Below are positions 24,828 through 34,245 of a stretch of DNA of 64,000 nucleotides, piece by piece. The stretch lies in NCBI GenBank assembly GCA_947451525.1, contig CANFZM010000001.1:1-64000 (forward strand), written 5' to 3'. Origin of the DNA: Flavobacteriaceae bacterium. GTDB lineage: Bacteria; Bacteroidota; Bacteroidia; Flavobacteriales; Flavobacteriaceae. Below the pieces are notes generated by a model. It was not told where the DNA came from. It did no database searches and worked only from the letters and a program-made list of their open reading frames with translations. Position 1 is the first letter of the stretch. Every line of letters begins with the position of its first letter. The translations under genes were made by a program, and so were the position numbers.

Positions 24828-25151
24828 TTAATTCGATTGAAAAAACTCCGAAACAAATTCCAATTCGGTTCTAAATGCTAATGCTTTATCTCCAAAAAGA
24901 GATAATCCTTCGGCTCTAAACTTGGGTGCATCTTCCTCATAATAACGTTGCAGAGTTTCTTTGCTATCGGTAGTATATTGCACCGCATAGGTCATTCCAC
25001 CCATTTCTTCTTCCACCAAAACTCGAACCAATCTAGCAGAAGTGAATTTTCCTGTTGCCAAAATTTCTGGAATGTGTTTTTCTTGCATCCATTGCAACCA
25101 TTGGTGTTGGATGCTTGGATCTATATTGCTGGTAACGTTATATAAAATCAT
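24828..25151 (-). CDS. DUF4286 family protein
   Basis: A 107-residue cytoplasmic protein recognised as DUF4286 by its N-terminus MILYNVTSNIDPSIQHQWLQ and WMQEKHIPEILATGKF, followed by SARLVRVL and a ferredoxin-like strand-helix pattern (YAVQYTTDS, LQRYYEEDAPKF). No catalytic residues are obvious; the fold is like dimeric alpha/beta barrel proteins. Function unknown. It lies between rsmA and a TPR protein gene, all leftward. Confidence 0.85.
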   Translation of the reverse strand: MILYNVTSNIDPSIQHQWLQWMQEKHIPEILATGKFTSARLVRVLVEEEMGGMTYAVQYTTDSKETLQRYYEEDAPKFRAEGLSLFGDKALAFRTELEFVSEFFQSN

Positions 25152-25216
25152 AAATTTGGGATTTGAATATTAATTGTAGCACTTCGGTTGTGCTTTATTG
25201 AATAGAAATCTAACTA

Positions 25217-26995
25217 CTAAATTTCTTTATCGCCACGTAACTTCCTGTACTTTTTCTGTGCAGTAACGTAGTAAATGCTGTCCTCGTGCTTGGTTATGAG
25301 TTCTTCGTACAGCGGTTGGGCTTTTTCTATTTCGTTATTTTTGCTATAGATTTCTGCCGAATAAAATAAGGCTTCATCTATATAAATGCACTCTTTGAAA
25401 TTATCTAAAATTTGTTTGTAATTGGCTAATGCCGAAGCAGTATCCCCTATACTTTCGTAAATTTTTCCAATTCTTAAAAGAGTTACTGGTTCAATAGTAT
25501 CTCCTTTATTTTCTTTTAAAATTGCTTGAAAGGCAGCCAAAGCATCTTGCTTTTTATCTTGAAATAATAGGAAATCGGCATGCGAAAATTTCTTTAATGC
25601 CACTTGGGTAGAATCTTCAACGGTGTTATCGGAAATTAGCAAAAACAAATCCAATGCATCATTAGCAATTAATTGTGTAGAGGCCGATTTTAGAACTTCT
25701 AACTGGTGGTTTGCCCATTTGAAATCACCTTTGTAATAACTCGTTTTGGCTATTTTCAAATTGGCTTCTTGTCCAACAGGACTATTATTTCCGTCGGATT
25801 CAATTTGAGAATAATAAATTAAAGCCTGGTTAAATTTTTCTTCAAATAATAAAATGTCGGCCAATTCCATTTTGATTTCTGCAATTTGCTCTCGGTTGAT
25901 GGGCATTTCTAAAACATTTTTTAAAATGGATTTTCCGGCTTCGGCATCTTTTAAATTAAAAGTCACAAAATGGGCTTTCAATTTTAATAAGGACAAAGTA
26001 AAAGGACTTTCGCCAAATTGTTTCAGCAAGGCATCCAATTCTTGACGGATTACGGGATAGTCCTGCGGCATTGCTTTTTTGATTTTCATTTCCATCAAAT
26101 AAGCATTTGATTTAATCTTTAAATCTAAGTCTTGGGTGTTTTCTAATACAAACCCCAATATTTCTTTAGCAGATTCATCGTCGTTTTCTTCAATTGCCAA
26201 TTGCCCAAGGTTTACAATATTAGAGAACGATTCGGGGTTGCGTTTGTAAATTGCTTTTTGTTGGATAAAGGCTTTTCCGTATTCTTTCATTTGCACATAA
26301 AACCAACTTAAATACTCATTCCAAAATAAATCTTGTGTTTTTTGGATGCGAATTAAAATTGCTTTTTTCAAAGCCTCATTAAAGTTTTCTTTACTGTCTT
26401 CGGTAAGAAAACGGGTAAATTGGTTTTGAATAGGGATTAAATTTTGAGGCGTTTTATACGATTCTGTCAAGAACATTTCAATCATGTTATCGGTATCGCC
26501 TTTTTGACCGTAGAGCAGCGCCATTTGAAAATTAAAATTGAATTTAGGTTCTAATGTAACCGCAATTTGATAGGCTTGAAGCGCATAATCTACTGATGCT
26601 TTTTTTTCAAAAGCATTTGCAATAGCATAAACTTCATTCGGATTTTTTCGAATTTTATCTAAGGCCTGATCGTAGTATTTTTTCGCCTTATCGTTGTTTT
26701 TTTGCAACTGAAAATTATATCCTAATTCTACCAATAAATTTCCTTGTTTGAATTTATCTAACCGATCTTCTAAAGCTTTATTGGCTTTTTCAAATTGTTG
26801 TAATTGCTGGTAACACGACACTATTTGTTGGAAATAATTGGAATTATTAGGTTGCGATTTTAATAATTCTTCATAGGCTATTTGCGCTTTTTCAAACTCC
26901 CCTCTATCCATATAATTTTGCGCCAATTGTTCGGTTTGCGCCGATACAAAAAGCGTAAATGCTAGAGAGAATAATAAGAGAAGCGTTTTTTTCAT
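25217..26995 (-). CDS. secreted tetratricopeptide-repeat protein
   Basis: A 592-residue protein with a signal peptide (MKKTLLLLFSLAFTLFVSAQ) followed by TPR repeats over nearly the whole length. Units are seen at about 22-90 (YMDRGEFEKAQIAYEELLK), 95-180 and again near the C-terminus (LRIGKIYESIGDTASALANY, ALFYSAEIYSKNNEIEKAQP). Such proteins are scaffolds of the periplasm or outer membrane; the partner is unknown. It is 77 bp after serS in the same direction. Confidence 0.88.
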   Translation of the reverse strand: MKKTLLLLFSLAFTLFVSAQTEQLAQNYMDRGEFEKAQIAYEELLKSQPNNSNYFQQIVSCYQQLQQFEKANKALEDRLDKFKQGNLLVELGYNFQLQKNNDKAKKYYDQALDKIRKNPNEVYAIANAFEKKASVDYALQAYQIAVTLEPKFNFNFQMALLYGQKGDTDNMIEMFLTESYKTPQNLIPIQNQFTRFLTEDSKENFNEALKKAILIRIQKTQDLFWNEYLSWFYVQMKEYGKAFIQQKAIYKRNPESFSNIVNLGQLAIEENDDESAKEILGFVLENTQDLDLKIKSNAYLMEMKIKKAMPQDYPVIRQELDALLKQFGESPFTLSLLKLKAHFVTFNLKDAEAGKSILKNVLEMPINREQIAEIKMELADILLFEEKFNQALIYYSQIESDGNNSPVGQEANLKIAKTSYYKGDFKWANHQLEVLKSASTQLIANDALDLFLLISDNTVEDSTQVALKKFSHADFLLFQDKKQDALAAFQAILKENKGDTIEPVTLLRIGKIYESIGDTASALANYKQILDNFKECIYIDEALFYSAEIYSKNNEIEKAQPLYEELITKHEDSIYYVTAQKKYRKLRGDKEI

Positions 26996-27072
26996 CTAGT
27001 AGGTTTTAAAAAGCAATGTACTAAAGTAAGCCATTTTATGCTCGTTTAGTACATTGTTTGTAAGATTAACTT

Positions 27073-28344
27073 TTAGTTAATAATATCAAATCCGGTATAC
27101 TTGCGTAACACCTCTGGAATAACGATTCCTTCTGGGGTTTGGTAATTTTCTAAAATTCCGGCAAGAACCCTTGGCAATGCTAGAGAACTTCCGTTAAGGG
27201 TATGAGCCAATTGGTTTTTTCCGTCTTTATCTTTATAGCGCAATTTTAAACGATTGGCTTGGTAGGTTTCAAAATTAGATACTGATGAAATTTCCAACCA
27301 ACGTTCTTGAGCAGTAGAATAAACTTCAAAATCATAAGTTAGAGCCGAAGCAAAACCCATATCGCCACCGCAAAGACGCAATACTCTATAAGGCAATTGC
27401 AATTCTCTTAGAATGTTTTTTACATGTTCTACCATTTCATCTAATGCTTCATAGGACTTGTCTGGATGCTCCACGCGCACGATTTCTACTTTATCAAATT
27501 GGTGTAAACGATTCAATCCACGAACGTGAGCACCATAAGAACCAGCCTCTCTACGGAAACACGGTGTGTATCCGGTACATTTTACTGGTAAATCATTTTC
27601 ATTGAAAATTACATCACGAAAAATATTGGTTACTGGAACTTCCGCTGTCGGAATTAAATATAAATCATCCGTAGCATCGTGGTACATTTGACCTTCTTTA
27701 TCTGGCAATTGCCCTGTTCCATAAGCCGAAGCCTCGTTTACCAAATGAGGAACTTGATATTCTAGGTATCCAGCATCGGTATTTTTATCTAAAAAATAAG
27801 TGATTAAAGCACGTTGTAATTTGGCACCTTTTCCTTTATAAACCGGAAATCCTGCACCTGTGATTTTAACTCCTAATTCAAAATCTATAATGTCGTATTT
27901 TTTTACTAATTCCCAATGAGGTAATGCGCCTTCGTGTAGTTTTGGGACATCTCCTTCTTCAAAAACGTTTAAGTTTTCTTCTGGAGTTTTTCCTACAGGA
28001 ACAATATCTGCTGGTAAATTAGGCAGCAAATACATTTTTTGTAATAAATCGGCAGCAAGAATTTCTATTTTTTCTGAAATAGCTTTCCCTTGCTCTCGCA
28101 AAAGAAGGGTTTTTTGTTTTAAAATTTCCGCTTTTGCTTTTTCTCCATTCTTCATCATTTCCCCAATATCTTTGGATAGCTTGTTGGATTCGGATAAAGT
28201 AGTGTCAAGTTCTACTTGGGCAGCTCTACGATTTTCATCTAGTTGCACAATTTCTTCAACAATGGCTTTAGCATCCATATTTTTTTTGGCTAAAGCAGCA
28301 ATCACTTTCTCTTGATTTTCCCTAATAACAGCTATTTGTAACAT
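27073..28344 (-). CDS. serS: seryl-tRNA synthetase
   Basis: A 423-residue class II synthetase that charges tRNA-Ser. Residues 1-105 form the long coiled-coil arm. Motif 2 is FRREAGSYGAHVRGLNRLHQF and motif 3 is LNGSSLALPRVLAGILENYQ, and TAEVPVTN is the serine-binding TxE. Complete and of normal length. It is the first gene of a leftward series (TPR protein, DUF4286, rsmA, mgtE), although spacers suggest several transcripts. Confidence 0.97.
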   Translation of the reverse strand: MLQIAVIRENQEKVIAALAKKNMDAKAIVEEIVQLDENRRAAQVELDTTLSESNKLSKDIGEMMKNGEKAKAEILKQKTLLLREQGKAISEKIEILAADLLQKMYLLPNLPADIVPVGKTPEENLNVFEEGDVPKLHEGALPHWELVKKYDIIDFELGVKITGAGFPVYKGKGAKLQRALITYFLDKNTDAGYLEYQVPHLVNEASAYGTGQLPDKEGQMYHDATDDLYLIPTAEVPVTNIFRDVIFNENDLPVKCTGYTPCFRREAGSYGAHVRGLNRLHQFDKVEIVRVEHPDKSYEALDEMVEHVKNILRELQLPYRVLRLCGGDMGFASALTYDFEVYSTAQERWLEISSVSNFETYQANRLKLRYKDKDGKNQLAHTLNGSSLALPRVLAGILENYQTPEGIVIPEVLRKYTGFDIIN

Positions 28345-28521
28345 GACTTGATTTTTAATGAGAATGCAAATTTAATAAATTGCTTTCTATTTATAGAATA
28401 ATATAAAAAAGATTGCCTAACACACATGTATTTGAAAAACAAGTATTTGAGTAAAATTTAACAAAAACCAAGTGTCTACAAAAAATATTTATTTGTACAT
28501 TAGCAAAAATGTATTCTAATT

Positions 28522-30444
28522 ATGAAAAAAACTTACTTAGTATTATTACTTTTTTCGATTGCTTTTTCTTTTGCACAACAACAAGATAAATTAAGCACAA
28601 TCGCTACCGCCGAAATGATGTCGGCAAGCAATTTAATGGCGGTTGTATCGAATCCGGACACGCAAAATTATGATATAACCTACCACAAATTAGAGTTCAC
28701 TGTAGATCCTGCAGTATATTTTATATCTGGAAAAATCACCACAACTTATACTGCTTTGGCCAATATGACTTCTGTAGTATTTGATTTGGCAAACCAATTA
28801 ACGGTTTCTTCTGTAGTAAGTAACGGTCAAAATTTGACTTTTTTGCAAAATGGAAATAATGAATTGGTAATCACTTTGCCTGCCACACAAGTTACCGGAA
28901 CGGCAGCAACGGTAGAGATCACCTACTCTGGAGCGCCTCCTGTAAATGGTTTTCGAGCTTTTACTACCGAAGTTAGAGGTACTGGAAGCAATACGTTATA
29001 TACTTTATCGGAACCTTTTGGCGCAAGAGATTGGTGGCCATGTAAACAAGATTTGAATGATAAAATTAATTCTATTGATGTTTACATCACTGCTCCATCA
29101 CAATATATTGCAGTTTCTAATGGGCTAGAACCCGAAGCGCCAATAGTTAATGGCGCAACTAAAACAACACATTTCCACCACGGATATGCAATTCCGGCTT
29201 ACCTAATTTGCATGGCCGTTACCGATTATACGGTTTACAATCAAACTGCAGGCGTTACCCCTAATCAATATCCAATTATAAATTATATCTATCCTGAAAG
29301 TTTTAATTCTGGATTGCAAACCCAATTAGCGCAAACTCCTTTGTTGTTAAATTTATACAGCAACTTATTTGAATTGTATCCTTTTCATAATGAAAAATAT
29401 GGGCATGCTCAATTTGGTTGGGGTGGAGGAATGGAACACACTACCGTTTCTTTCATGATAGGCTTTGACCGACAATTAATTGCTCATGAAATGGCGCACC
29501 AATGGTTTGGTGATAAAATTACTTGTGGCACCTGGAAAGATATTTGGCTCAACGAAAGTTTTGCTACTTATCTTGCATCAATAGTTTATGAGAATTTTGA
29601 TGGGCCAGACGCTTTTATTTCTGATAAAACTAACATGGTAAATTATATTACTTCTGCTACTGGAGGAGCTGTTTATCTTACCGATACTGAAGCAACGAAT
29701 GTAAATAGAATTTTCAATAGCAGATTAACCTACAATAAAGGTGCTATGGTTTTGGAAATGCTTCGATTTAAAATGGGAGATGCCGCCTTTTTTCAGGCTA
29801 TTAAAAATTATCTTGCCGATATTTCTTTAGCGTATGGCTATGCAGTTACCACGAATTTAAAATCGCATTTAGAAACTGTTTACGGCAGCAGTTTAACCGA
29901 GTTTTTTAACGATTGGATTTACAACCAAGGCTATCCGAGTTATACTATAACTGCTCAAAACTGGGGTGCTGGCCAAGGTCGTTTTACGATTAATCAAACG
30001 CAATCAGACGCTTCAGTAACTTATTTTGAAATGCCTGTTCCTGTAAGAATTCATGGAAGTGGCGGGCAACAACAAGATATTGTATTAAACAATACTGTTA
30101 ATGGTGAGATCTTTATTCAACCAATAAATTTCGAAATTGCTAGTATAGAATTTGACCCAGAAAAGCATTTAATTTCCAAAAACAATAACATCTCTTTGGG
30201 CAACGAAGATTTTGAATTAGAAAAAGCAATCACCCTCTACCCTAACCCGACAATTGATGCAGTACATATTCAATTACCTACTACAATAACTCTTGAAAAA
30301 GTAACAATTTACAACAATTTAGGGCAAGTAGTTTTAGAAAATAACACAGTTGATTTTTCATTATCTTCTATTTCTTCAGGGGTTTATGAGGTGCAACTAC
30401 AAACTTCGGAAGGTGTTTATCATAAAAAAATTATAAAAAATTAG
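28522..30444 (+). CDS. secreted M1-family aminopeptidase with T9SS type A sorting domain
   Basis: A 640-residue zinc aminopeptidase. After the signal peptide (MKKTYLVLLLFSIAFSFAQ) come the N-terminal saddle domain, the exopeptidase loop GGMEHTT (His in place of the Asn of GxMEN) and the zinc motif HEMAHQWFGD at 322-331 with the third ligand Glu345 in LNESFATYL. The last 75 residues form a type IX secretion C-terminal domain (LYPNPTIDAVHI, GVYEVQLQTSEGVYHKKIIK), so the enzyme is exported across the outer membrane and anchored or released. The ERAP-like helical domain is absent. A terminator follows at 30466. Confidence 0.93.
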   Translation: MKKTYLVLLLFSIAFSFAQQQDKLSTIATAEMMSASNLMAVVSNPDTQNYDITYHKLEFTVDPAVYFISGKITTTYTALANMTSVVFDLANQLTVSSVVSNGQNLTFLQNGNNELVITLPATQVTGTAATVEITYSGAPPVNGFRAFTTEVRGTGSNTLYTLSEPFGARDWWPCKQDLNDKINSIDVYITAPSQYIAVSNGLEPEAPIVNGATKTTHFHHGYAIPAYLICMAVTDYTVYNQTAGVTPNQYPIINYIYPESFNSGLQTQLAQTPLLLNLYSNLFELYPFHNEKYGHAQFGWGGGMEHTTVSFMIGFDRQLIAHEMAHQWFGDKITCGTWKDIWLNESFATYLASIVYENFDGPDAFISDKTNMVNYITSATGGAVYLTDTEATNVNRIFNSRLTYNKGAMVLEMLRFKMGDAAFFQAIKNYLADISLAYGYAVTTNLKSHLETVYGSSLTEFFNDWIYNQGYPSYTITAQNWGAGQGRFTINQTQSDASVTYFEMPVPVRIHGSGGQQQDIVLNNTVNGEIFIQPINFEIASIEFDPEKHLISKNNNISLGNEDFELEKAITLYPNPTIDAVHIQLPTTITLEKVTIYNNLGQVVLENNTVDFSLSSISSGVYEVQLQTSEGVYHKKIIKN

Positions 30445-30465
30445 CCCGAAGCAATATTAATAGTA

Positions 30466-30491
30466 AAAAGTAAGGCGAAAACCTTACTTTT
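30466..30491 (+). terminator. terminator of the M1 peptidase gene
   Basis: AAAAGTAAGG and CCTTACTTTT pair around CGAAAA, followed by TGCTTTTTAA. It lies 22 bp after the stop and before rseP. Confidence 0.7.
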
Positions 30492-30521
30492 GCTTTTTAA
30501 TAACAATACTGAATCACAAAA

Positions 30522-31868
30522 ATGGAATTTGCAATTAAACTTTCTCAGTTCCTACTGAGCTTATCAATACTTATTGTTCTTCACGAATTAGGCCACTTCA
30601 TACCAGCCAAATTATTCAAAACTAGAGTAGAAAAATTTTATCTTTTCTTTGATATAAAATATTCTTTGTTCAAAAAGAAAATTGGCGAAACCGAATATGG
30701 TATCGGATGGTTACCTCTTGGTGGTTACGTTAAAATTTCTGGAATGGTAGACGAAAGTATGGATACCGAGCAACTTCAAGGAGAACCTCAACCATGGGAA
30801 TTCCGTTCTAAACCAACTTGGCAACGATTAATAATTATGTTGGGCGGAGTTACGGTAAACTTCATCCTAGCATTTATTATTTATATTGGGATGACATTTT
30901 TCTATGGAGATTTATACATTAAAAATGATGACTTAAAAGATGGAATTTGGGTAACCAATTCTGTTGTAGAAAAAGCCGGAATAAAAACAGGAGATAGAAT
31001 AGTATCTCTTGACGGTAAAAAAATTGACAAATTTGTTCCTGAAGTTTGTGCTAATATTTTAACCTCCGATAAAGTAGTTATTAATAGAAATGGGGAAGAA
31101 ATAAAAATAACTCTCCCTACTGATTTTTTAGGAAAAATTATTGATGAAAATAAAAAAAATGCCATAACACTTAGAATACCTCTTGTTGTTGGAGGATTTC
31201 AAGATGGTTCACTAAATAAAAACCTATTAAAAACTAAAGACGTTTTTGTTTCTTTAAATGGTAAAGCAATTAAATACTTTGATGAAGCAACATTAATTTT
31301 AAATGAAAATGCAGGAAAAAAAATTAATGCAATAGTAATTAGAGATGAAAAAGAAACTCCTGTTTCTATTGAAGTTAATTCTAAAGGAAAATTAGGTATT
31401 CAATTAGGTGCTTTAACAGAAGGCAATCTAGAAAAATTAGGATATTATAAATTCACTCGGCAAAATTATGGCTTTTTTGAATCAATTCCTGTTGGAATTG
31501 AAAAAGGAAAAAATAAATTAGTTGATTATGGCGGACAATTAAAAAAGATTTTCAATCCTAAAACAGGAGCCTACAAAGGTGTAGGTGGTTTTGCAGCCAT
31601 TTTTAATGTTTTTCCATCAACTTGGAGTTGGGAAGTGTTTTGGAGCATAACAGCAATCCTGTCAATAATGCTTGGTGTAATGAATCTTTTGCCAATTCCT
31701 GCCTTAGATGGAGGTCATGTGCTATTTTTATTATACGAAATGGTGTCGGGTAAAAAACCATCCGACAAGTTCTTAGAAAGAGCTCAAATGGTTGGTTTTA
31801 TACTACTTATAACTTTGCTTTTATTTGCAAACGGAAACGATATTTACAAAGCAATTGTAGGGAAATAA
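30522..31868 (+). CDS. rseP: RIP zinc metalloprotease RseP
   Basis: A 448-residue site-2 intramembrane protease that cuts anti-sigma factors and remnant signal peptides. HELGH is at residues 21-25 in TM1, and the third ligand lies in NLLPIPALDGGH near the C-terminus. A PDZ region lies in between, with GIKTGDRIVSLDGKKI and a weaker second copy (LLKTKDVFVSLNGKAI). Four membrane segments are visible. The start is taken from ATG 30522, immediately before the first membrane helix. Confidence 0.95.
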   Translation: MEFAIKLSQFLLSLSILIVLHELGHFIPAKLFKTRVEKFYLFFDIKYSLFKKKIGETEYGIGWLPLGGYVKISGMVDESMDTEQLQGEPQPWEFRSKPTWQRLIIMLGGVTVNFILAFIIYIGMTFFYGDLYIKNDDLKDGIWVTNSVVEKAGIKTGDRIVSLDGKKIDKFVPEVCANILTSDKVVINRNGEEIKITLPTDFLGKIIDENKKNAITLRIPLVVGGFQDGSLNKNLLKTKDVFVSLNGKAIKYFDEATLILNENAGKKINAIVIRDEKETPVSIEVNSKGKLGIQLGALTEGNLEKLGYYKFTRQNYGFFESIPVGIEKGKNKLVDYGGQLKKIFNPKTGAYKGVGGFAAIFNVFPSTWSWEVFWSITAILSIMLGVMNLLPIPALDGGHVLFLLYEMVSGKKPSDKFLERAQMVGFILLITLLLFANGNDIYKAIVGK

Positions 31869-31896
31869 AAAAATAAAAAAAATTATCGATTTTTGT

Positions 31897-31926
31897 TTGC
31901 AAAAAATAAAAATCGCTTTATATTTG
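31897..31926 (+). promoter_or_regulatory. promoter of tRNA-Asn
   Basis: TTG at 31897-31899, a 19-nt spacer and TATATTTG at 31919-31926 are an ideal Bacteroidota promoter. Transcription would start at about 31932, 80 nt before the mature tRNA. Confidence 0.75.
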
Positions 31927-32010
31927 CAACCGCTTAGCCAGTTAACGACATCGTTGTTGAAAGAGCAAAAGCCACAAAAACGTTCTTAAATAAAGTTACA
32001 ATATACAGTT

Positions 32011-32084
32011 TCCTTCTTAGCTCAGTTGGTTAGAGCATCTGACTGTTAATCAGAGGGTCCTTGGTTCGAGCCCAAGAGAGGGAG
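32011..32084 (+). tRNA. tRNA-Asn (GTT)
   Basis: A full cloverleaf: acceptor TCCTTCT pairs with AGAGGGA, the D-arm is in AGCTCAGTTGGTTAGAGC, the anticodon stem TCTGA/TCAGA holds the loop CTGTTAA with anticodon GTT at 32045-32047, and the T-arm is CTTGG-TTCGAGC-CCAAG. Discriminator G at 32084; CCA is not encoded. A terminator follows at 32089-32114. Confidence 0.97.
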
Positions 32085-32088
32085 CTTA

Positions 32089-32114
32089 AAACCCGATACG
32101 AAAGTGTCGGGTTT
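32089..32114 (+). terminator. intrinsic terminator of tRNA-Asn
   Basis: AAACCCGATAC and GTGTCGGGTTT pair around GAAA and lead into a run of T residues. A decayed copy is at 32649-32674. Confidence 0.85.
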
Positions 32115-32193
32115 TTTTATGCTTTAAATTTTTGTGAAAAAGAATTTGCAGCAAACAATTAATTTTATTTTTGAAGTAATAAATTCAAATTAA

Positions 32194-32511
32194 ATGAAAA
32201 AAATATTTTTTACTCTGTGTATTAGTTTCTTTTTCGCAAACTTAAATGCTCAAAACATACCGATGACTTTCCATAATGGATCTTTTAAATCCATCCCTTT
32301 AATTATTCCCGGAGTTATGAATCCTAACTTAAACCCTAAATCAAATAGTGGTGTTAGTTTAGATGTTGGACAAAAGGTTTATTTTTTTCCAAATGGAAAA
32401 AAGAAGAATAAAGAATTACTTTTTATTGTAGATGCAACTTGGAAAAAAGATACCATACTTCAGATTGACGAAATAATTGAAAAACGTAAGATTGAATTAC
32501 TTGAAAAGTAA
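32194..32511 (+). CDS. small secreted hypothetical protein
   Basis: A 105-residue protein with a signal peptide (MKKIFFTLCISFFFANLNAQ). The mature part (NIPMTFHNGSFKSIPLIIPG, GVSLDVGQKVYFFPNGKKKN) is beta-rich and Lys-rich; no family recognised. It lies between the tRNA-Asn and a decayed copy of the tRNA 3' end and terminator (32627-32675), so it could be cargo of a very small integrated segment. Alternatively it is a lone gene beside a decayed second tRNA. Confidence 0.6.
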   Translation: MKKIFFTLCISFFFANLNAQNIPMTFHNGSFKSIPLIIPGVMNPNLNPKSNSGVSLDVGQKVYFFPNGKKKNKELLFIVDATWKKDTILQIDEIIEKRKIELLEK

Positions 32512-32626
32512 CATTCATAACTGCTTGTTAATTTCTTTTATAATTAGCCTAGGACACTATAATTATTTTATAACTCTGTTTTTTTTATTAATCGTTTTAT
32601 AAAAAGGCATCAAATTTATAACTTTC

Positions 32627-32675
32627 TCCAAGAGGGGGAGTTTTTTAATACCCGATATGAAAATATTGGGTATTT
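32627..32675 (+). pseudogene. decayed partial copy of tRNA-Asn 3' end plus terminator
   Basis: TCCAAGAGGGGGAG at 32627-32640 resembles CCCAAGAGAGGGAG of the tRNA T-arm/acceptor end (32071-32084). It is followed by ATACCCGATATGAAAATATT and GGGTAT, a diverged version of the terminator hairpin of tRNA-Asn. The D-arm and anticodon arm are not recognisable upstream. It lies in the 264-bp spacer before the GH13 gene. Confidence 0.55.
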
Positions 32676-32775
32676 TTGATTCTATAAATTATTAAAGACG
32701 ATGTTTTTATTTAATATATTTGAACTTTATAGAAATTAAACCAAAACGAATATTAGAACTTTTATTATTCTACCC

Positions 32776-34134
32776 ATGAGAAAAATTATTTTTCCTACTG
32801 CCCTAGTAATTACACTACTGTTTTCATTGATTTGCTGCCAAAAAGACAAATCACTATCCATAGACAACAATCTAATAAACGGCCATCCCGCTTGGATCAT
32901 GCAGGGTAATATCTACGAAGTGAATGTTCGTCAATATACTCCTGAAGGCACCCTAAATGCTTTTGCCAAAAACCTTGATCGTTTAAAAGCAATGGGAGTA
33001 GAAACTATTTGGTTCATGCCAATAAATCCTATAAGTAAATTGGATAGAAAAGGCTCTTTAGGAAGTTACTATGCGGTATCCGATTATACTGCAATAAATC
33101 CGGAATTTGGGACTATGGACGACTTTAAAAATATCGTGAAAACTATTCATGAAAAAGGAATGAAAGTCATTATTGATTGGGTTCCAAATCACACCGGTGC
33201 CGACCACAGATGGCTGAAACAACATCCTGATTTTTTTGTAAAAGACAGCACTGGAAAAGCAGCGGTTGCATTTGATTGGGCAGATGTTAGACAATTAGAT
33301 TTTAAAAATCCAGTTATGCAAGACAGCATGATTGCTGCCATGAAATTCTGGGTAAAAGACACTGATATTGATGGGTTTCGATGCGATGTTGCTTGGAACG
33401 TTCCTGCTTCATTTTGGCAAAAATCCATACCGCAATTAAAAAAAATGAAATCTATTTTTATGCTTGCCGAAGGCGATAGCACTTACCTACCGAAAAGCGG
33501 ATTTGATGCAGTATACCCTTGGCACATGTTTAAAATGATGGAGAAAATTGCAAAAGGAGAACGCCCTGCTTTTGGATTGGATAGCATCAATAAAGAAAAT
33601 GAAACCCGATATATTAAAAATACAATTCAACTGTATTTTACAAGTAATCACGACGAAAATAGTTGGAACCATGCCGATTTTGGAAGCTTTCCAAACGAAG
33701 TGCATGCGCCATTTGCTGTATTAACGCAAACTATGAAAAATAGTGTGCCGTTGATTTATAGCGGTCAAGAAGAACCAACCTTAAGAGCCTTGAAATTTTT
33801 TGATAAAGACCCAATGACTTTTAAAAATTTGCAAAGAGAAAAATTCTACACCACCTTACTCAATCTAAGAAAAAGAAACAGTGCACTTTCGGTAAATTCT
33901 TCCTTTAAAAAAGTAACGGTTGGAGATGAAAAAGCCTTGTATGTCTATGTTAGAGAAAATGGAAATAAAAAAATTCTGGTAATACTGAATCTTTCTAGCA
34001 AAGAACAATCAGTTACTATAAACGAAAAATCTTTGTTAGGAAAAACACACAATGTTTTTAAAAATAAAGATGAAGTTTTAAGTTCTAAAGAGTGGAAAAT
34101 GAAACCATGGGGTTATGAAATTTATGAATACTAA
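32776..34134 (+). CDS. GH13 alpha-amylase-family lipoprotein
   Basis: A 452-residue glycoside hydrolase with a lipoprotein signal (MRKIIFPTALVITLLFSLIC, Cys20/21). The (beta/alpha)8 barrel has the four GH13 regions: DWVPNHTG, GFRCDVAW with nucleophile Asp204, LAEGDS with acid/base Glu232, and TSNHDENSW with Asp293. The C-terminal beta domain is short. It should hydrolyse alpha-glucans or maltodextrins in the envelope; a lid domain is small, so exact specificity cannot be told. No SusCD genes are near, unlike a normal starch locus. Confidence 0.9.
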   Translation: MRKIIFPTALVITLLFSLICCQKDKSLSIDNNLINGHPAWIMQGNIYEVNVRQYTPEGTLNAFAKNLDRLKAMGVETIWFMPINPISKLDRKGSLGSYYAVSDYTAINPEFGTMDDFKNIVKTIHEKGMKVIIDWVPNHTGADHRWLKQHPDFFVKDSTGKAAVAFDWADVRQLDFKNPVMQDSMIAAMKFWVKDTDIDGFRCDVAWNVPASFWQKSIPQLKKMKSIFMLAEGDSTYLPKSGFDAVYPWHMFKMMEKIAKGERPAFGLDSINKENETRYIKNTIQLYFTSNHDENSWNHADFGSFPNEVHAPFAVLTQTMKNSVPLIYSGQEEPTLRALKFFDKDPMTFKNLQREKFYTTLLNLRKRNSALSVNSSFKKVTVGDEKALYVYVRENGNKKILVILNLSSKEQSVTINEKSLLGKTHNVFKNKDEVLSSKEWKMKPWGYEIYEY

Positions 34135-34245
34135 TTTTATTAAAATCACACCCATAAGTCTAAAATTTGACAAACTAATTAAAACATAATTTTAAAATAG
34201 TTCTTTTGGGCTTATCTTTATAAATTTGCAAATTAAATCTTACCC

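Noticed and set aside
32194..32511. 105-residue gene as part of a toxin or immunity system
   Set aside because: It has a signal peptide but no partner gene, repeat array or toxin motif; function left open.
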